From positions 57,063,001 to 57,127,000 of the forward strand of contig CM073887.1 in the NCBI GenBank assembly GCA_037176705.1: a stretch of 64,000 nt of DNA. The letters run 5' to 3'. This document shows, one piece after another, positions 12,529-23,573 of the stretch. Made by a program: the position numbers and the translations under genes. How positions within the stretch are numbered: position 1 is the first letter of the stretch; each line of letters opens with the position of its first letter. The notes beneath the pieces were generated by a model that made no database searches, was not told where the DNA came from, and saw only the letters and a program-made list of their open reading frames with translations. The DNA comes from Molossus alvarezi (lineage: Eukaryota; Chordata; Mammalia; Chiroptera; Molossidae).

Positions 12529-14804
12529 AAGAATGCCATCCATTTCTTGACGTCAATTTTGTATCCTGCTCCTTTCCCAAATTTATTTTCTAAGTCCAGG
12601 AAATTTTTGATAGAGTCTTTAGGGTTTTTCATGTATAGTATCATGTCATCTGTGAATAATGACAGTTTTATTTCCTCATTTTAAATTTAAATCCCTTTTA
12701 TCTTTTTCCTCCTGTCTGATTGCTGTGGCTAAGACTTCCAGTATTATATTAAATAAGAGTGGCATGAGTGGGCATCCTTGTCTTGTTTCTGTACTTAAGG
12801 AAAATGCTTTTAACTTTTGCCCATTGAGTATGTTGTTGGCTGTAGGTCTTTCATATATAACCTTTATTATGTTGAGATATGACCCCTCTATTTCCATATT
12901 GCTGAGCGTTTTGATCAGAAATGGGTGCTGGATTTTGTCAAATGCTTTTTCAGTGTCTATTGGTATGATCACAAGATTTTTATCTTTCATTTTGTGTATG
13001 TAGTGTATCACATTTATTGATTTGTGAATATTGTACCAGTCTTCCATCCCTGGGATGAATCTTACTTAGTTATAGTGAATAATTTTTTTGATGTATTGCT
13101 GGATTCGATTTGCTAGTATTTTGTTCAGGATTTTGGCATCTATGTTCATCAGGGATATTGGCCTGTAGTTTTCTTTCTTTGTAGTGTCTTTTTCAGGTTT
13201 TGGAATTAGAATTATACTGGCCTCATTGAACAAATTTGGAAGTTTTTCTTCTTCTTGAATATTTAGAAATTATTTGAGGAGAGTGGGTATTATTTCTTTT
13301 GTGAGTATTCGGTAAAAGTCCCCTGTGACACTGTTCAGGCATGGGATTTGTTTGCTGAGAGAGTCTTGATTACATCTTCAATTTCTTTTGTTGTCATTGG
13401 TCTGTTCAAGTTTTCTATCTCTTCCCAGTTCAGTTTTGCGATACTATGTGTTTCTGAAAATTTGTCCATTTTGCTTTCATTGTCGAATATGTTGCCGTAT
13501 AATTGTTCACAATATTTCTTAACAATCCTTTGTATTTCAGTAGTGTCAGTTATTATTTCTCCTCTTTCATTTCTGATTTTGTGTATTTGGATTCTCTCTC
13601 TTTGTGTCTTGATGAGTCCATCAATCTTTTTTTTCTTTTCAAAGAACCAGCTCTTTGTTTCATTGATCCTTTGCATTGTTTTTTGGTCTCCATGTCATTT
13701 ATTTCTGCTCTAATTGTTACTATTTTCTCCATTCTACTTGCTCGGGGGTTTTCTTTTTGTTTGCTCTCTAGCTCTTTAAGTTGTGAGTTTAGATAATTTA
13801 TCAGCAATTTTTCTTGTTTTTTGAGGTAGGCCTGTAGTGCTATGAACTTCTCTCTCAGAACTGTTTCTGCTGCATCCCACAGATTTTGTGTTGTTGTGTG
13901 TTCATTTTCATTGGTTTCCAGGAAGTTTTTAATTTCTTCCTTGATCTCCTCGGTAACCTATTCATTGTTTAATAACATGCTATTTAGCCTCCATGTGTTC
14001 AAATGTCTTTGTGTGCTCTTGTTACAATTGATTTCTAGTTTCATGCCATTGTGATTTGAGAAGATGCTTGATAGATTTCAGTCTTCTGAACTTGTAGAGA
14101 CTTAGTTTGTGTCCTAACATGTGGTCTATCTTTGAGAATGTCCCATGTGCACTTGAGAAGAATGTGAATTCTGCAGTTTTGGGGTATAATTCTCTGAGAT
14201 ATCTATTGAATCCATTTGATCTAGCACTTCATTTAGAGTCTGTGTTTCCTTGTTAATTTTTTTGTCTAGAAGATTTATCCAGTGATGTCAGAGGAGTGTT
14301 GAAGTCCCCTGCTATGATTGTATTGCTGTTGATTTTTCCTTTGAAGGCCTCCAGAAAATTTTTAATATATGTTGGTGCTCCTAAATTGGGTGCATATGTT
14401 TACCAAGGTTATTTTTTGCTGTTGGATAGATCCTTTCAATATTATGTTGTGGACTTCTTTGGCTCTAGTTATGGTCTTCATTTTGAAATCTAATTTAGCA
14501 GATATGAGTATTGCTACCCCGACTTTTTAGTCTTTCTATTTGCTTGAAATATTTTTTTCCATCCCTTCACTTTAAACCTATGTGAGTCTTTTGTTGTGAG
14601 GTGGGTTTCTTGTAAACAACATATAGGCGAGTCATGCTTTCTTATCCATTTAGCTACTCTGTGTCTTTTTATGGAAGCATTCAAACCATTCACATTCAAG
14701 GTGATAATTGATATGTACTTATTTATTGCCATTTTTGTTTAGTGTGGTTCTATTTTTCTTCCTATTTCTTCTACTAATTACAGCAGTTCTTTTAGCATTT
14801 CTTG

Positions 14805-15038
14805 TATCCTCACCCGAGGACATTTTTTTTGATATTTTGTTCAGATAGAGTGGGAGGGAGAGAGAGAGAGAGAGAAACATCGACGTGAAAGGGACACATC
14901 GAGTAGTTGCCACCCGGACAACCCAACCAGGGCCGGGGACACACTGCAACTGAGGTACGTGCCCTTAGCGGGAACCGAACCCGGGTCTCTCGGGACCGCA
15001 GGCTGGCACTCTAACCGCTGAGCCAAACAAGCTAGGGC
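14805..15038 (-). mobile_element. Ves-type SINE
   Basis: Reverse-oriented copy with ATCCTCACCCGAGGACAT at its left edge and a tRNA-like head ending near 15038. The target duplication TCTTTTAGCATTTCTTG (14788-14804) matches, with one mismatch, the bases from 15039. It is inserted between ORF1 and ORF2 of L1-D. Confidence 0.94.
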
Positions 15039-16720
15039 TCTTTTAGCATATCTTGCAGTGCTGGTTTGGTGTTAATATATTTTCTTAGCCTTTTTTTTTT
15101 TTTTTTTTTTTTGTCTGGGAAGCTTTTTATTTGACCTTCTATTTTGAATGATAGCCTTGCTGGATAGAGTAATCATGGATTCAGATCCTTGTTTTTCATG
15201 ACCTTGATTACTTCATGCCACTCCCTTCTGGCCTGTAATATTTCTGTTGAGAGGTCAACTGAGAGCCTTATGTGGTTTCCTTTGTAGGTAACCTGTTGCT
15301 TATCTCTTGGTTTCTTTAGGATTCTCTCTTTTCCTTTAAGTTTTGGCATTTTAATTATTATGGTACTTGGTATGGGCCTGTTTGTATTCTTCTTACTTGT
15401 AGCTCTCTTGCTTCTTGAACTTGAAAGCCTTCTTCCTTCACCAAGTTAGGAAAGTTTTCTGTCACTGTTTCTCCAAATATATTCTCTAACCCTTGCCCAT
15501 TTTCTACCTCTTCAGGTACTCCTATGATGTGAATGTTATTACACTTTCAGTTGTCCCACAGTTCTCTTAAGTTATCTTCTTGTTTTTTAATTGTTTTTCC
15601 TTTTGGTTTTCTGATTTGTTGATTTTTTTCTACCCTGTCTTATAATTCACTGATCCAGTCCTCAGCTTCCTCTACTCTGCTGGTTAGTCCTTCCAATGTG
15701 TTCTTAATTTCTGCTATGTCATTCTTCATTTACACTTGGTTGGTTTACAATATTTCTGTATCTTTACTCATGGTGCTGATGTCCTTATTCATGCTGTTGA
15801 GCTTCTCAAGATCATGGCTCTGAACTCTACCTCTGATAATTTGCTTAGCTGCATTTTATTTATCTCATCTTTAATAGAGTTCTCCTGTTCTTTTATTTGG
15901 GATGTTTCTTTGTTTCACCATTTGGGCTATCTCAGTGGGTTTTGGAGCCTGTCATATATTCCCTGTGGGTATTGGTTTTCCTGCTGTTTGTGGCTCCCTT
16001 TACTGGGTTTTAATGAGCCTGGGTTGGCCCACGTTCAACACCACTGTCAAGTCTTACTTTCCTGGGTAGATTTGCAAGCCCAGGAAAGGTTCAGTTATCC
16101 TCCTGCTTTTTCTTGGAGGCTAATAGTCTCAGTTACTCAGTGCCTTGGAATGTAGCCCTGGTGTTCTGCATAAGAGGATTTCCAGAGTGTGAGATAGATG
16201 CTGGTTGTTAATGAGCCTCAATTTGCATTTCTTTGCCTCACCTGGGAAAGGCTGAATCTCTGAGGGGGGCGTTGCTGCTTTTCCCCACAACTGGGAAGGA
16301 GCACACTGGCCACCATCCTTTGTGGCCGCAACTCAGCAAAAACTCTGAGTGCCCTCCAAATCCCGGGTGTCCCCACAGAGTTCCAGCCCTGTCTGCCCTC
16401 CCTCTGCCATAGTCCCCAGGTGAGTGGCTGTGGCTATTTTAGCACTTTGTTCTAGCTTTCTGTGCTGTGGAGAAGGCTTGGTCTTTATTCCCCAAGGGCG
16501 CTGCTCACAGCTAAAACTGCTGCTGCCTGTGGGCTCCCAGCCAGCCACCCTCTCGCACCTCTGCAGATCCTATCAGTTTCCCTTGTTATATGATCCTGTC
16601 CTGTTGCTTTTCTGTTGCTTTTTTCTGAGGATTTGTCTTTATTTTAGTTGTAATTCCTGTTTGGTCCTGGGAGATTGTCTGCACAGCTTCTATTCACTCC
16701 GCCTCCATTTCACATTCTCT

Positions 16721-16885
16721 ATCTTGTGTGCCTATCTTGTGCGCACCTGGGTCACACAGGGTTTTCTGATGCTCCTTCACTGTGCAGGTCTCGTGGGTAA
16801 TTGGATGGCACAGTCCTTTTAGGGACCCAGCTCTATGTTTATGTTATGGGCTGCTGGATTGCACAGGCCTCTCTGATGCTTCAGC
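16721..16885. other. Unassigned 165-bp segment at L1-D/L1-C junction
   Basis: Lies between the 5' end of the inverted L1-D and the resuming 3' end of L1-C. It contains repeated GCACAG..CTCT and TTCTGATGCT / TCTGATGCTTC words, but matches neither L1 consensus that I can compare within the window. It may be flanking DNA carried in, or an alternative 5'UTR. Confidence 0.4.
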
Positions 16886-17395
16886 ATATATTCAGACAGA
16901 ATATATGTACCCCAATTTACAATAGCTAAGATCTGGAAACAGCCCAAATGTTCATCAGTAGACAAATGGATAAAAAAGCTGTGGTACATATACACAATGG
17001 AGTACTATGCAGTTGTAAGAAAGAAAGGTCTCTTATACTTTGAGATGACATGGAGGGACCTGGAGAGTATTATCCTAAGCGAAATAAGCCAAGCAGAGAA
17101 ATACAAATATCACATGATCTCACTTATTTGTGGAATATAATGAACATAACAGTCTGAGAAATGGGGTAGTTTCAGAGATGTGAAAGTAGGGTACAGACTG
17201 ACAATTTCCAGAAGAGGGGGGTAGGGGGAAGGTAAACCACAGAACTTATATGCATGTATGCATGAACAATGGACATGGACAACAAAGCTGGGGACAGGGC
17301 GGGTAGGAAGGGGAAGGTGGTGTTATTGGGGGTAAAGGAGAAACATCTGTAACGAAAATTAATTAGTTAATTAATTAAAAAACAAAACAAACACA
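16886..17395 (+). mobile_element. L1-C 3' end (last ORF2 codons, 3'UTR, A-rich tail)
   Basis: Starts at the ORF2 position where L1-C stopped at 11527 (ATCAGAAAGAA versus CAGACAGAATATATGTACC). The terminal ORF2 region reads [15 protein letters not shown] on the + strand, and ORF2 ends near 17140. The 3'UTR follows, with an A-rich tail (AATTAATTAAAAAACAAAAC) near 17390. This supports L1-C being one element interrupted by L1-D. Confidence 0.85.
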
Positions 17396-17396
17396 T

Positions 17397-17720
17397 GAGG
17401 AAACTCTAAACAAGATAAACTCAAAGAAATCCAGGTTATGATACATCAAAATCAAACTTTTGCAAACTAAAAACAAAGAAAAATTCTTTAAAGCAGCAGG
17501 GGAGTAAATAAGTAATGATACTCATCCATAATGGGTAAACAATTCAAATATCAGCTAATTTTTTATCAGAAATTATGGGTACCAGTAGCACAACATGATT
17601 CAAGTCTTGAAAGAAAAGTGTTGTCAACCCAGAATTCTATATCCAGTAAAAATATTTCTCAGGAATTAAGTAAAAATCAAGACATCTTTTTATGTAAAAT
17701 ATACTCTTTCCATAATTTTT
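17397..17720 (+). mobile_element. Old L1/HAL1 ORF1 C-terminal fragment
   Basis: Contains the pattern TATCAGCTAATTTTTTATCAG then ACCCAGAATTCTATATCCAG, which is the C-terminal RNA-binding part of ORF1 in old mammalian L1/HAL1 elements (SANFLSE... followed by NPEFYIQ). No open frame is kept. It ranks as an ancient relic by its divergence from the young L1s here. Confidence 0.6.
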
Positions 17721-17744
17721 ACAAATATTACATAACACATGGTA

Positions 17745-18030
17745 TTTTAGAATGAATTGTATCTCCATAAAATGTATATGTTGAAACCTTGACCCTCTGT
17801 GACCATATATGAAGATAGAATCTTTTAGGAGTAAAAACAAATGAAGTAAGAAGGGTAGGGCCCTAATTCCATAGGATTGATGTTCTTGAAAAAGAGACAC
17901 CAGTGATCCTTTCATCACCTAGATCTTGGACATCTAGCCTCCAGAATTTTGAGTAAATAAATATCTATTATTTAAGCTGCTCAGCCTGTTTTATTTTGTT
18001 ATAGCAGCCCTAGAGACTGATAGACATGGA
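17745..18030 (+). mobile_element. MaLR-type solo LTR (MST/MLT1-like), internally deleted
   Basis: Order of recognisable words: GAATTGTATCTCC..AAAATGTATATGTTGAAACC, GGGCCCTAATTCCATAGGATTG, AGAGACACCAG, CTAGCCTCCAGAATTTTGAG, AATAAATATCTATTATTTAAGC, then GTTATAGCAGCCCTAGAGACTGATA. This is the layout of mammalian MaLR LTRs, shortened to about 285 bp. No internal retroviral sequence is attached. Confidence 0.7.
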
Positions 18031-18217
18031 CACAAAGAAAAGAAAAAAATGTAAAAAGTGCAAACAGAGAAAATTAACATAATTGCATCACACAGACTAC
18101 AGGAAAATTTGAGGGGTATGTTTTTCTTATCTTTTAAAACATATCAGAAACATTCTGTTTTGTCAAGAAGTATGTATCTAAGACTGTTTTGAATATTGTT
18201 CAAAAATTCAAAACAGG
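18031..18217. other. Unassigned AT-rich stretch
   Basis: Short AT-rich DNA between the MaLR LTR and the HAL1-type element. Phrases such as AACATTCTGTTTTGTCAAGAAGTATGT suggest more old L1/HAL1 ORF1-3'UTR material. There is no open frame. Confidence 0.4.
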
Positions 18218-21040
18218 ACTTCCGTTCAAGATGGCAGCATAGGTAAACGTGGTATGGCGTCCTCCCACAACCACATCAAAGTTACAACTAAACTACAGAA
18301 CAACCATCATTCAAAACCTGAAATCAAGCTGAATGGAAGTCCTACAACTTCAAAATTAAAGAAGCAGCCACATGGAACCTGGTAGGAGGGAGAAAGATGC
18401 AATGAGCTGGTCCCAAACACACGTATGGTGAATAAAAATTTGGATACCTCAGCTAAGAAGGTCCTTCCTGAGAAGTGAGGGGTCCCCTGTTCCACACCAG
18501 ACACCCAGCTCAGGGTTCCAGTGCCAGGAGAAATGTCCTCGTCACTTCTGGCTGGAAAAACCTGCGGGAACTGAGGCTGTGAGAGGCTGAGGCTGCAGGA
18601 GCACCAGGCATTTCCTCTTAAAGGGCCCACGTATGGACTTACTCAGACTCGCACACTCCAGGTTCCAGCATGGGGGAGGCAGCTTGAAGGGCAGCAGAGA
18701 CATATGGGGAAGAACTGAGTTATTTGGCACTGGGGCGAGAGCTGGAGAAGCAGCTCTCTTCTGGACAGATGTGCTGTCAGAGGCCTTTGTTCCTTTGGTG
18801 AAACCTTCCCTGGGGTGGCAGACAGCTGCCATATCTGGGACTCCAGCAACTGGGCTCACACTGTTTGCCCCACCCAGTGATTCCCTGAGGTCCTGCCCCA
18901 CCCAACTTTCAGGCCCACCCAAGCTGTTGTCAGTTGCTTTACCATAGGATTGGCCTGTCTTGGATCCTGCTTCAGGTTGTTCTAAATCCTTTCAAACAAG
19001 CAGCATCTGGTCTCAGCTAGCCCCCTACCTCTCCTTAAGTGGCCCCAGGCCAGGCTCTAGAAACAGCCAGCCTATGTTCATAACTTGGTTTTTCCTGGCC
19101 ACCTCCAAGCCCAGCACAAGAAGCAGCCATCTGCTGATCACTTTGTAGCTTATGCCTGGTGGCCCCGGGTAGAACACAGGCAGTGGCTGACCTGGCCCCA
19201 GAGCCAGCACAATCCTTGCAGTTGATCAGCCTGAGTAAAACCCTCTCATTGATGTGCCAACAGCAATCAAGATTTAATTACAACAGAAGGGTGTAGAGTC
19301 TACATGAGGGGTGCACCTCGAGGACCCAGGTGGGAGATCAGGGAGGCTGTGCCACTGGACCCTACAGAACACCTACTACAACAGGCCACCCTAGAAAGTG
19401 CAGGAGACATAGCAACTCTACCTAATACATAGAAACAAACACAGGGAGGCAGCCAAAATGAGGAGAAAAAGAAGCAGGTCCCAAATGAAAGAACAGAACA
19501 AAACTCCAGGAAAAGAAGTAAGCAAAATGGAGCTAAGCAACCTAACAGATGCAGAGTTCAAAACACTACTTATTAGGATGCTCAATGAACTTAGCGAGAA
19601 CTTCAATGGACTTAGTGAGAACTTCAATGAACTTAGTGAGGGCCTCAAGAGAATAAAAAAGGACCAGTCAGAAATGAAGGATACACAATCAGAAATGAAG
19701 GAGGCACTAACTGAAAAAAAAAAATACTTTACAGAGATTCAATAGTAGAATAGAGAAAGCCAAGAAGCAAACCATCTATTTGGAATATAAGAGAAAAAAA
19801 AAAAATCAGAACAGCAAAAAGAAAAAAGAATCCAAAAAAAAAGGTGGGGGGGATGATATAAGGAGCCTCTGGGACAACTTCAAGTGTACCAATATTCACA
19901 TCTTAGAGGTGCCAGAGGGAGAAGAAAGAGAGATCAAGAAATTGAAAACTATTTGAAACAATAATGACAGAAAACTTCCCTAACTTGGTGAAAGAGACAG
20001 ACATACAAGTCCAGGAAGCACAGAAAGTTTCAAACAAGATGAACCCAAAGAGATCCACACCAAGACACATCATCAAAGTGCCAAAGGTTAAAGACAAAGA
20101 GAGAATCTTAAAAGCAGCAAGAGAAAAGCAGTTAGTTACCTACAAGGGAGTTCCCATAAGACTGTCAGCTGATTTCTCAAAAGAAACTTTGCAGGCCAGA
20201 AGGAAGTGGCAAGAAATATTTAGAGTGATGAAAAGCAAGAACCTACAACCAAGATTACTCTATCCTGCAAAGCTACCATTTAGAATCAATGGTCATATAA
20301 AGATTTTCCCAGACTAAAAAAAAAAAAAAAAAGCTAAAGGAGTTCATCACCACCAACCAATATTATGTGAAATATTGAAGGGTCTTCTTAAAGAAAAAGA
20401 AGATCAAGAATATGAACAAACAAAATGGCAACAAGTACATATCTATCGACAATTGAATCTACAAATGAAATGAACAAGCAGAATAAAAACATTCTCATAG
20501 GCTCAGCGGTTGGAGTATCGGCCTGTGGTCCAGAGAGACCCGGGTTCGGTTACCGCTAAGGGCACGTACCTCAGTTGCAGTTTGTCCCCGGCCCTGGTTG
20601 GGTCATGCAGGTGGCAATGTGTTCCTTTCGATGTGTCCCTTTCACATCGATGTTTCTCTCTCTCTCCCTCCCACTCTATCTGAACAAAAAATACAAAAAT
20701 GTCCTCAGGTGAGGATTAAAAAAACAGAAAACATTCTCATAGATACAGAGAGCATTTTTTTGGTTTCCAGATAGGAGGAAGGTTGGGGGAATGGGTGGAA
20801 AAGGTGAAGGGATTAAGAAGTACAAATTGGTTGTTAAACTGACAAATGTCAAAGGGAAGGGAGTTGGAGGGTGGGAAGAAATAAACCAAAGAACTTATAT
20901 GCATATATGCATAGCCAATGGACACAGACAACAGTGTGGGGAAATGCAGGGGAGGGGCAGGAGTGGGGAGGAAAAAAAGTCAATAGGGGGAAAAGGAGGA
21001 ATATCTGTAATACATTCAACAATAAAGATAAGTTTTAAAG
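18218..21040 (+). mobile_element. HAL1-type element: L1 5'UTR + ORF1 + 3'UTR, no ORF2
   Basis: Begins with an L1-type 5' start (ACTTCCGTTCAAGATGGCAGC at about 18219), then a 1.2-kb 5'UTR. ORF1 spans 19458 to about 20317, and is followed within 150 bp by a 3'UTR ending in CAACAATAAAGATAAG near 21030. No endonuclease or reverse transcriptase is present between them. The ORF1 N-terminal half (19458-19745, coiled coil with a repeated ELSENFNGLSENFN pattern) and C-terminal half (19964-20317, FPNLVKE.. and RLSADFS..) are in different frames, so it is dead. A SINE is inserted at 20501-20727. Confidence 0.75.
20501..20727 (+). mobile_element. Ves-type SINE, 5'-truncated
   Basis: Starts at GGCTCAGCGGTTGGAG, lacking the first bases of the tRNA-like head, and ends with CCTCAGGTGAGGATTAAAA. 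The target duplication AAAACATTCTCATAG lies at 20486-20500 and 20728-20742. It is inserted in the 3'UTR of the HAL1-type element. Confidence 0.95.
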
Positions 21041-21170
21041 GAGGAGGAGGAGGAGGAGGAGGAGGAGGAGGAGGAGGAGGAGGAGGAAGAGGAAGAAGAA
21101 GAAGAAGAAGAAGAAGAAGAAGAAGAAGAAGAAGAAGAAGAAGAAGAAGAAGAAGAAGAAGAAGAAGAAG
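21038..21170 (+). repeat. (GGA)n-(GAA)n microsatellite
   Basis: About 48 bp of pure GGA repeats pass into about 80 bp of GAA repeats directly after the HAL1 3' end. It probably grew from an A-rich retrotransposon tail. Open frames through it (poly-Gly, poly-Arg, poly-Leu) have no coding meaning. Confidence 0.97.
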
Positions 21171-21174
21171 GCGG

Positions 21175-22188
21175 CAAAACACCTTAGTGTCAGACCTGCC
21201 AGGATTTGGGGATGTTGTGGTAACATGAAGGAGATCTTTGTGGTGATTGGATCTTTATGTATCTTGATAGCAGTGACAGTTGCAGGAGTCTACACATGTG
21301 ACAAAATGTCACAGAACTATACATATACATTGTACCATTCATGATTTCTTGCTTTAAGTATTTGACTGTCATTAAATAAAAATGTAATATTTACAGGAGC
21401 CTGAGTAAAGGGTACATAGGACCTCTTAAGATTGTTTCTGCAACTTCCTGTGAACCTATATTTGTTTCAAAATAACAACATAAAATTAAGTTTTGAAAGT
21501 TTCTGAAAGAATTAAAAATAAAATTACTGTATGATCCAGCAATTTAACTTCTGGATATTTATCTGAAGAAAACACTAACTCAAAAGATATATGTACCCTG
21601 TGTTAATTGCAACATTACTTACAATAACCAGGATGGAGAAACAATCTGTCTACCCATGAATGAGAATATTGGTTAGCCATTTAAAAAATGAAATGTTGCT
21701 ATTGATGGCAACATGGATGGACCTGGAGGTCATTATGCCTAAAAAAAAAATCAGATAGAGAAAGCCAAATACCATATGATCTCTCTGATATGTGAAATCC
21801 AAAAAAAAAAATGGCTCATAAATACAGAGAACAGATAGGTTATTGCCAGAGCCTGGGTACGTGTAGAAGGTGGGAGTGAAATGAATAAAGGGAGTGAAAA
21901 GATACAAACTTCCAGATATAAAATAAATAAGTTATGGCATGTAATGTACAGTATGGTAACTATAGTAAATAATAAAGTGTTACATATTTGAAAGTTGCTA
22001 ACATAGTAAATCTTAATATTTCTTATCACAAAAAATTGTAAATGTTAACTAACATTTAGCTAAACGTTAACTAAACATTAGGGTAATCATTTCAGAGTAT
22101 ATACAGTTATTGAATCATGATGTTGTACATTCAAAACTATTTAATGTTGTACGTTGATTATACCTCAATAAAGTGTCTATAAATAGAT
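21175..22188 (+). mobile_element. Old L1 (L1M-type) 3'-end fragments
   Basis: Two adjoining old L1 3' ends. The first (about 21175-21480) carries the GTAACATGAAGGAG..TCTTTGTGG type 3'UTR. The second (about 21500-22188) has TATGATCCAGCAATTTAACTTCTGG, ATGGATGGACCTGGAGG, AATAAATAAGTTATGG and a TACCTCAATAAAGTGTC end. Frames are fully decayed. A related fragment lies at 49880-50335. Confidence 0.75.
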
Positions 22189-22523
22189 TGCCGCAGTCCA
22201 GCTGCAGCAGGATCCAGGGGATCCCGAAGGTGGTAAGGCGTTGGCGCTGGGAGACAGATGACTACACGACTCAGAGGAAGTGTGACACTGTTCCGATTTA
22301 TTGCAAGTTTCTATGTGCTTATATTCTTTCTTTTTTGGCATAAGTTTAACATTTGAGGTTAAAGAAGCAGGGAGTTTCATTCCATAGTACCAGGATGTTA
22401 GTTTCATTTTTGTCAGAATTAATTTATAACTTTTTGTGTTTATGGATACAAAGAAGAGAGTAGAGTAACCTGTAAGGTGAGACAGAGTTTTCTATAGGCC
22501 TTTGTCTGAGATTAATAGTTAAT

Positions 22524-23105
22524 CTAGTTCTGGGTTTTTAGATCAGCTAGTTTTTTATTTACCTCCCCAGCTAACTCAGGACAACATCTCTTATAAAACC
22601 TATCCAATTGCATGATTGAGATTTCTTTTGTTCCCTTGTGTGTAAACACCAAGGGGACCTTGGCGTGCCAATCGTTCCCTGAAGGCAAGCCTGCGTAAGG
22701 AACATGGAGTCCCTCTTTGTTAACTATTCTTATTCTATCTTCATTATATGCTCCTGTAAAGGGCAAGGGAGGGTCAGGAATCCTTTGTATACTTCTAGCC
22801 CCTCTAGGTGGGTAGTTTTCCTTTTATCCAATAAGCTATATAAGGAAACCCTTGAGCAGTGGGTAGGGGTCAATTTTCTTTTATTCTCTTGAAATACTCT
22901 TTCTATCTGGGGAGGAGGTACAGGATTACAAGGTGCCTCCATTAGTTCTACTAGTCATAATTCGTCCATAAATTGTTTATTAGGGACTTTCGGGGGAAAA
23001 ATTTTTACCTAATTGAATTAGTGAATTATTAAGACAGTCTGGACATGCAATGGTGACTGTTTCAGGGGAAGCTGGAGTTTCCTCAGAATTTAATTGAAGA
23101 GGCAT
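22524..23105 (-). pseudogene. Broken reading frames in LTR U3 resembling an MMTV-type superantigen (sag) gene
   Basis: Within the U3, the minus strand carries successive open pieces. A 41-codon start piece runs from ATG at 23105 to a stop at 22980. A second piece (about 22942-22730) has PPPQIERVF and a GLEVYKG motif. A third (about 22790-22524), in another frame, has a LPFTGAYNEDR motif and ends TQN before a stop. The position, between env and the LTR promoter and inside U3, is where mouse mammary tumour virus carries sag. The motif order (PP..IE, GLEV-K, LP-[FY]-TG-Y, then a VN....V-Y--LP spacing) resembles that family. At least one stop and one frameshift (near 22770-22790) break it, so no product is expected. 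The alternative is an unrelated U3 open frame. Confidence 0.5.
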
Positions 23106-23121
23106 GATTTCAGATATCTTA

Positions 23122-23573
23122 CAGTGATACCTCGGTTCTCGAACATAATTCGTTCCAGGAGGACGGTCGAGAACCAAATTGTTCGAGAACCGAAGCAATG
23201 AAACCAATAGGAAATAATGGAAACTGGAATAATTCGTTCAAAGCCCCAGAAAATGCCTATTTACTGGCCTAATTTGTATATAATACGTAGAAAAACATAA
23301 GTCTCAACAAGAAATAAAAGTGTACAGTATGTATTAAAAAAAATAAAATAAAATGTACTCTCTCCACAAAGCGTGACTCTCTCTCTGCACTCACACTGAT
23401 GACGCAAGCAAGGCGCGCTGGGCCGAACGAACGCCATTCGGCTCAACTCGGCTCATCTCGGAAGTTCGAGTTCCAAATATTTGTTCGGATTCCGAGACAA
23501 AAGTTTCTCGAATCTCCTGGTCGAATACCGATTTGGTCGAAAACCGAGGCGTTCGAGAACCGAGGTATCTCTC
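23122..23573. mobile_element. Non-autonomous DNA transposon (MITE), TA target duplication
   Basis: The left end CAGTGATACCTCGGTTCTCG and right end (complement GAGAGATACCTCGGTTCTCG) are inverted repeats of more than 20 bp with few mismatches. TA dinucleotides flank both sides (23120-23121, 23574-23575). There is no transposase frame in 452 bp. A TA duplication and CAG-type ends fit the Tc1/mariner-pogo group. It lies inside the retroviral LTR and is therefore younger than that insertion. Subterminal copies of TTCGA-type words also occur on both sides. Confidence 0.85.

Larger units (their letters stand above)
11528..16720 (-). mobile_element. L1 retrotransposon, minus strand, without its 3' end ('L1-D')
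   Basis: Read on the minus strand it has a 5'UTR with the GAAATGGAGGCGGAGTGAAT start near 16715, ORF1 (about 15935 down to 15075, broken) and ORF2 from 14732 ([16 protein letters not shown] start) down to 11528. Stops and frameshifts are numerous. The 3' 0.9-1.1 kb of L1 (ORF2 C-terminus, 3'UTR, poly(A)) is missing: the left edge is in the late ORF2 region and abuts L1-C directly. Two SINEs are inserted at 12277-12528 and 14805-15038. Confidence 0.85.

Noticed and set aside
11528..17395. Twin-priming (5' inversion) of a single L1 to explain the inverted block
   Set aside because: L1-C stops at 11527 at the very ORF2 position where the 16886 part begins, so two elements, one split by the other, fit better than one inverted insertion that by chance abuts a matching truncated copy.
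18542..18947. Open frames of 104-126 codons on both strands
   Set aside because: They fall in the GC-rich 5'UTR of the HAL1-type element and overlap each other on opposite strands.
20791..21228. Long frames coding for poly-Gly, poly-Arg and poly-Leu
   Set aside because: They are translations of the GGA/GAA microsatellite and have no coding support.
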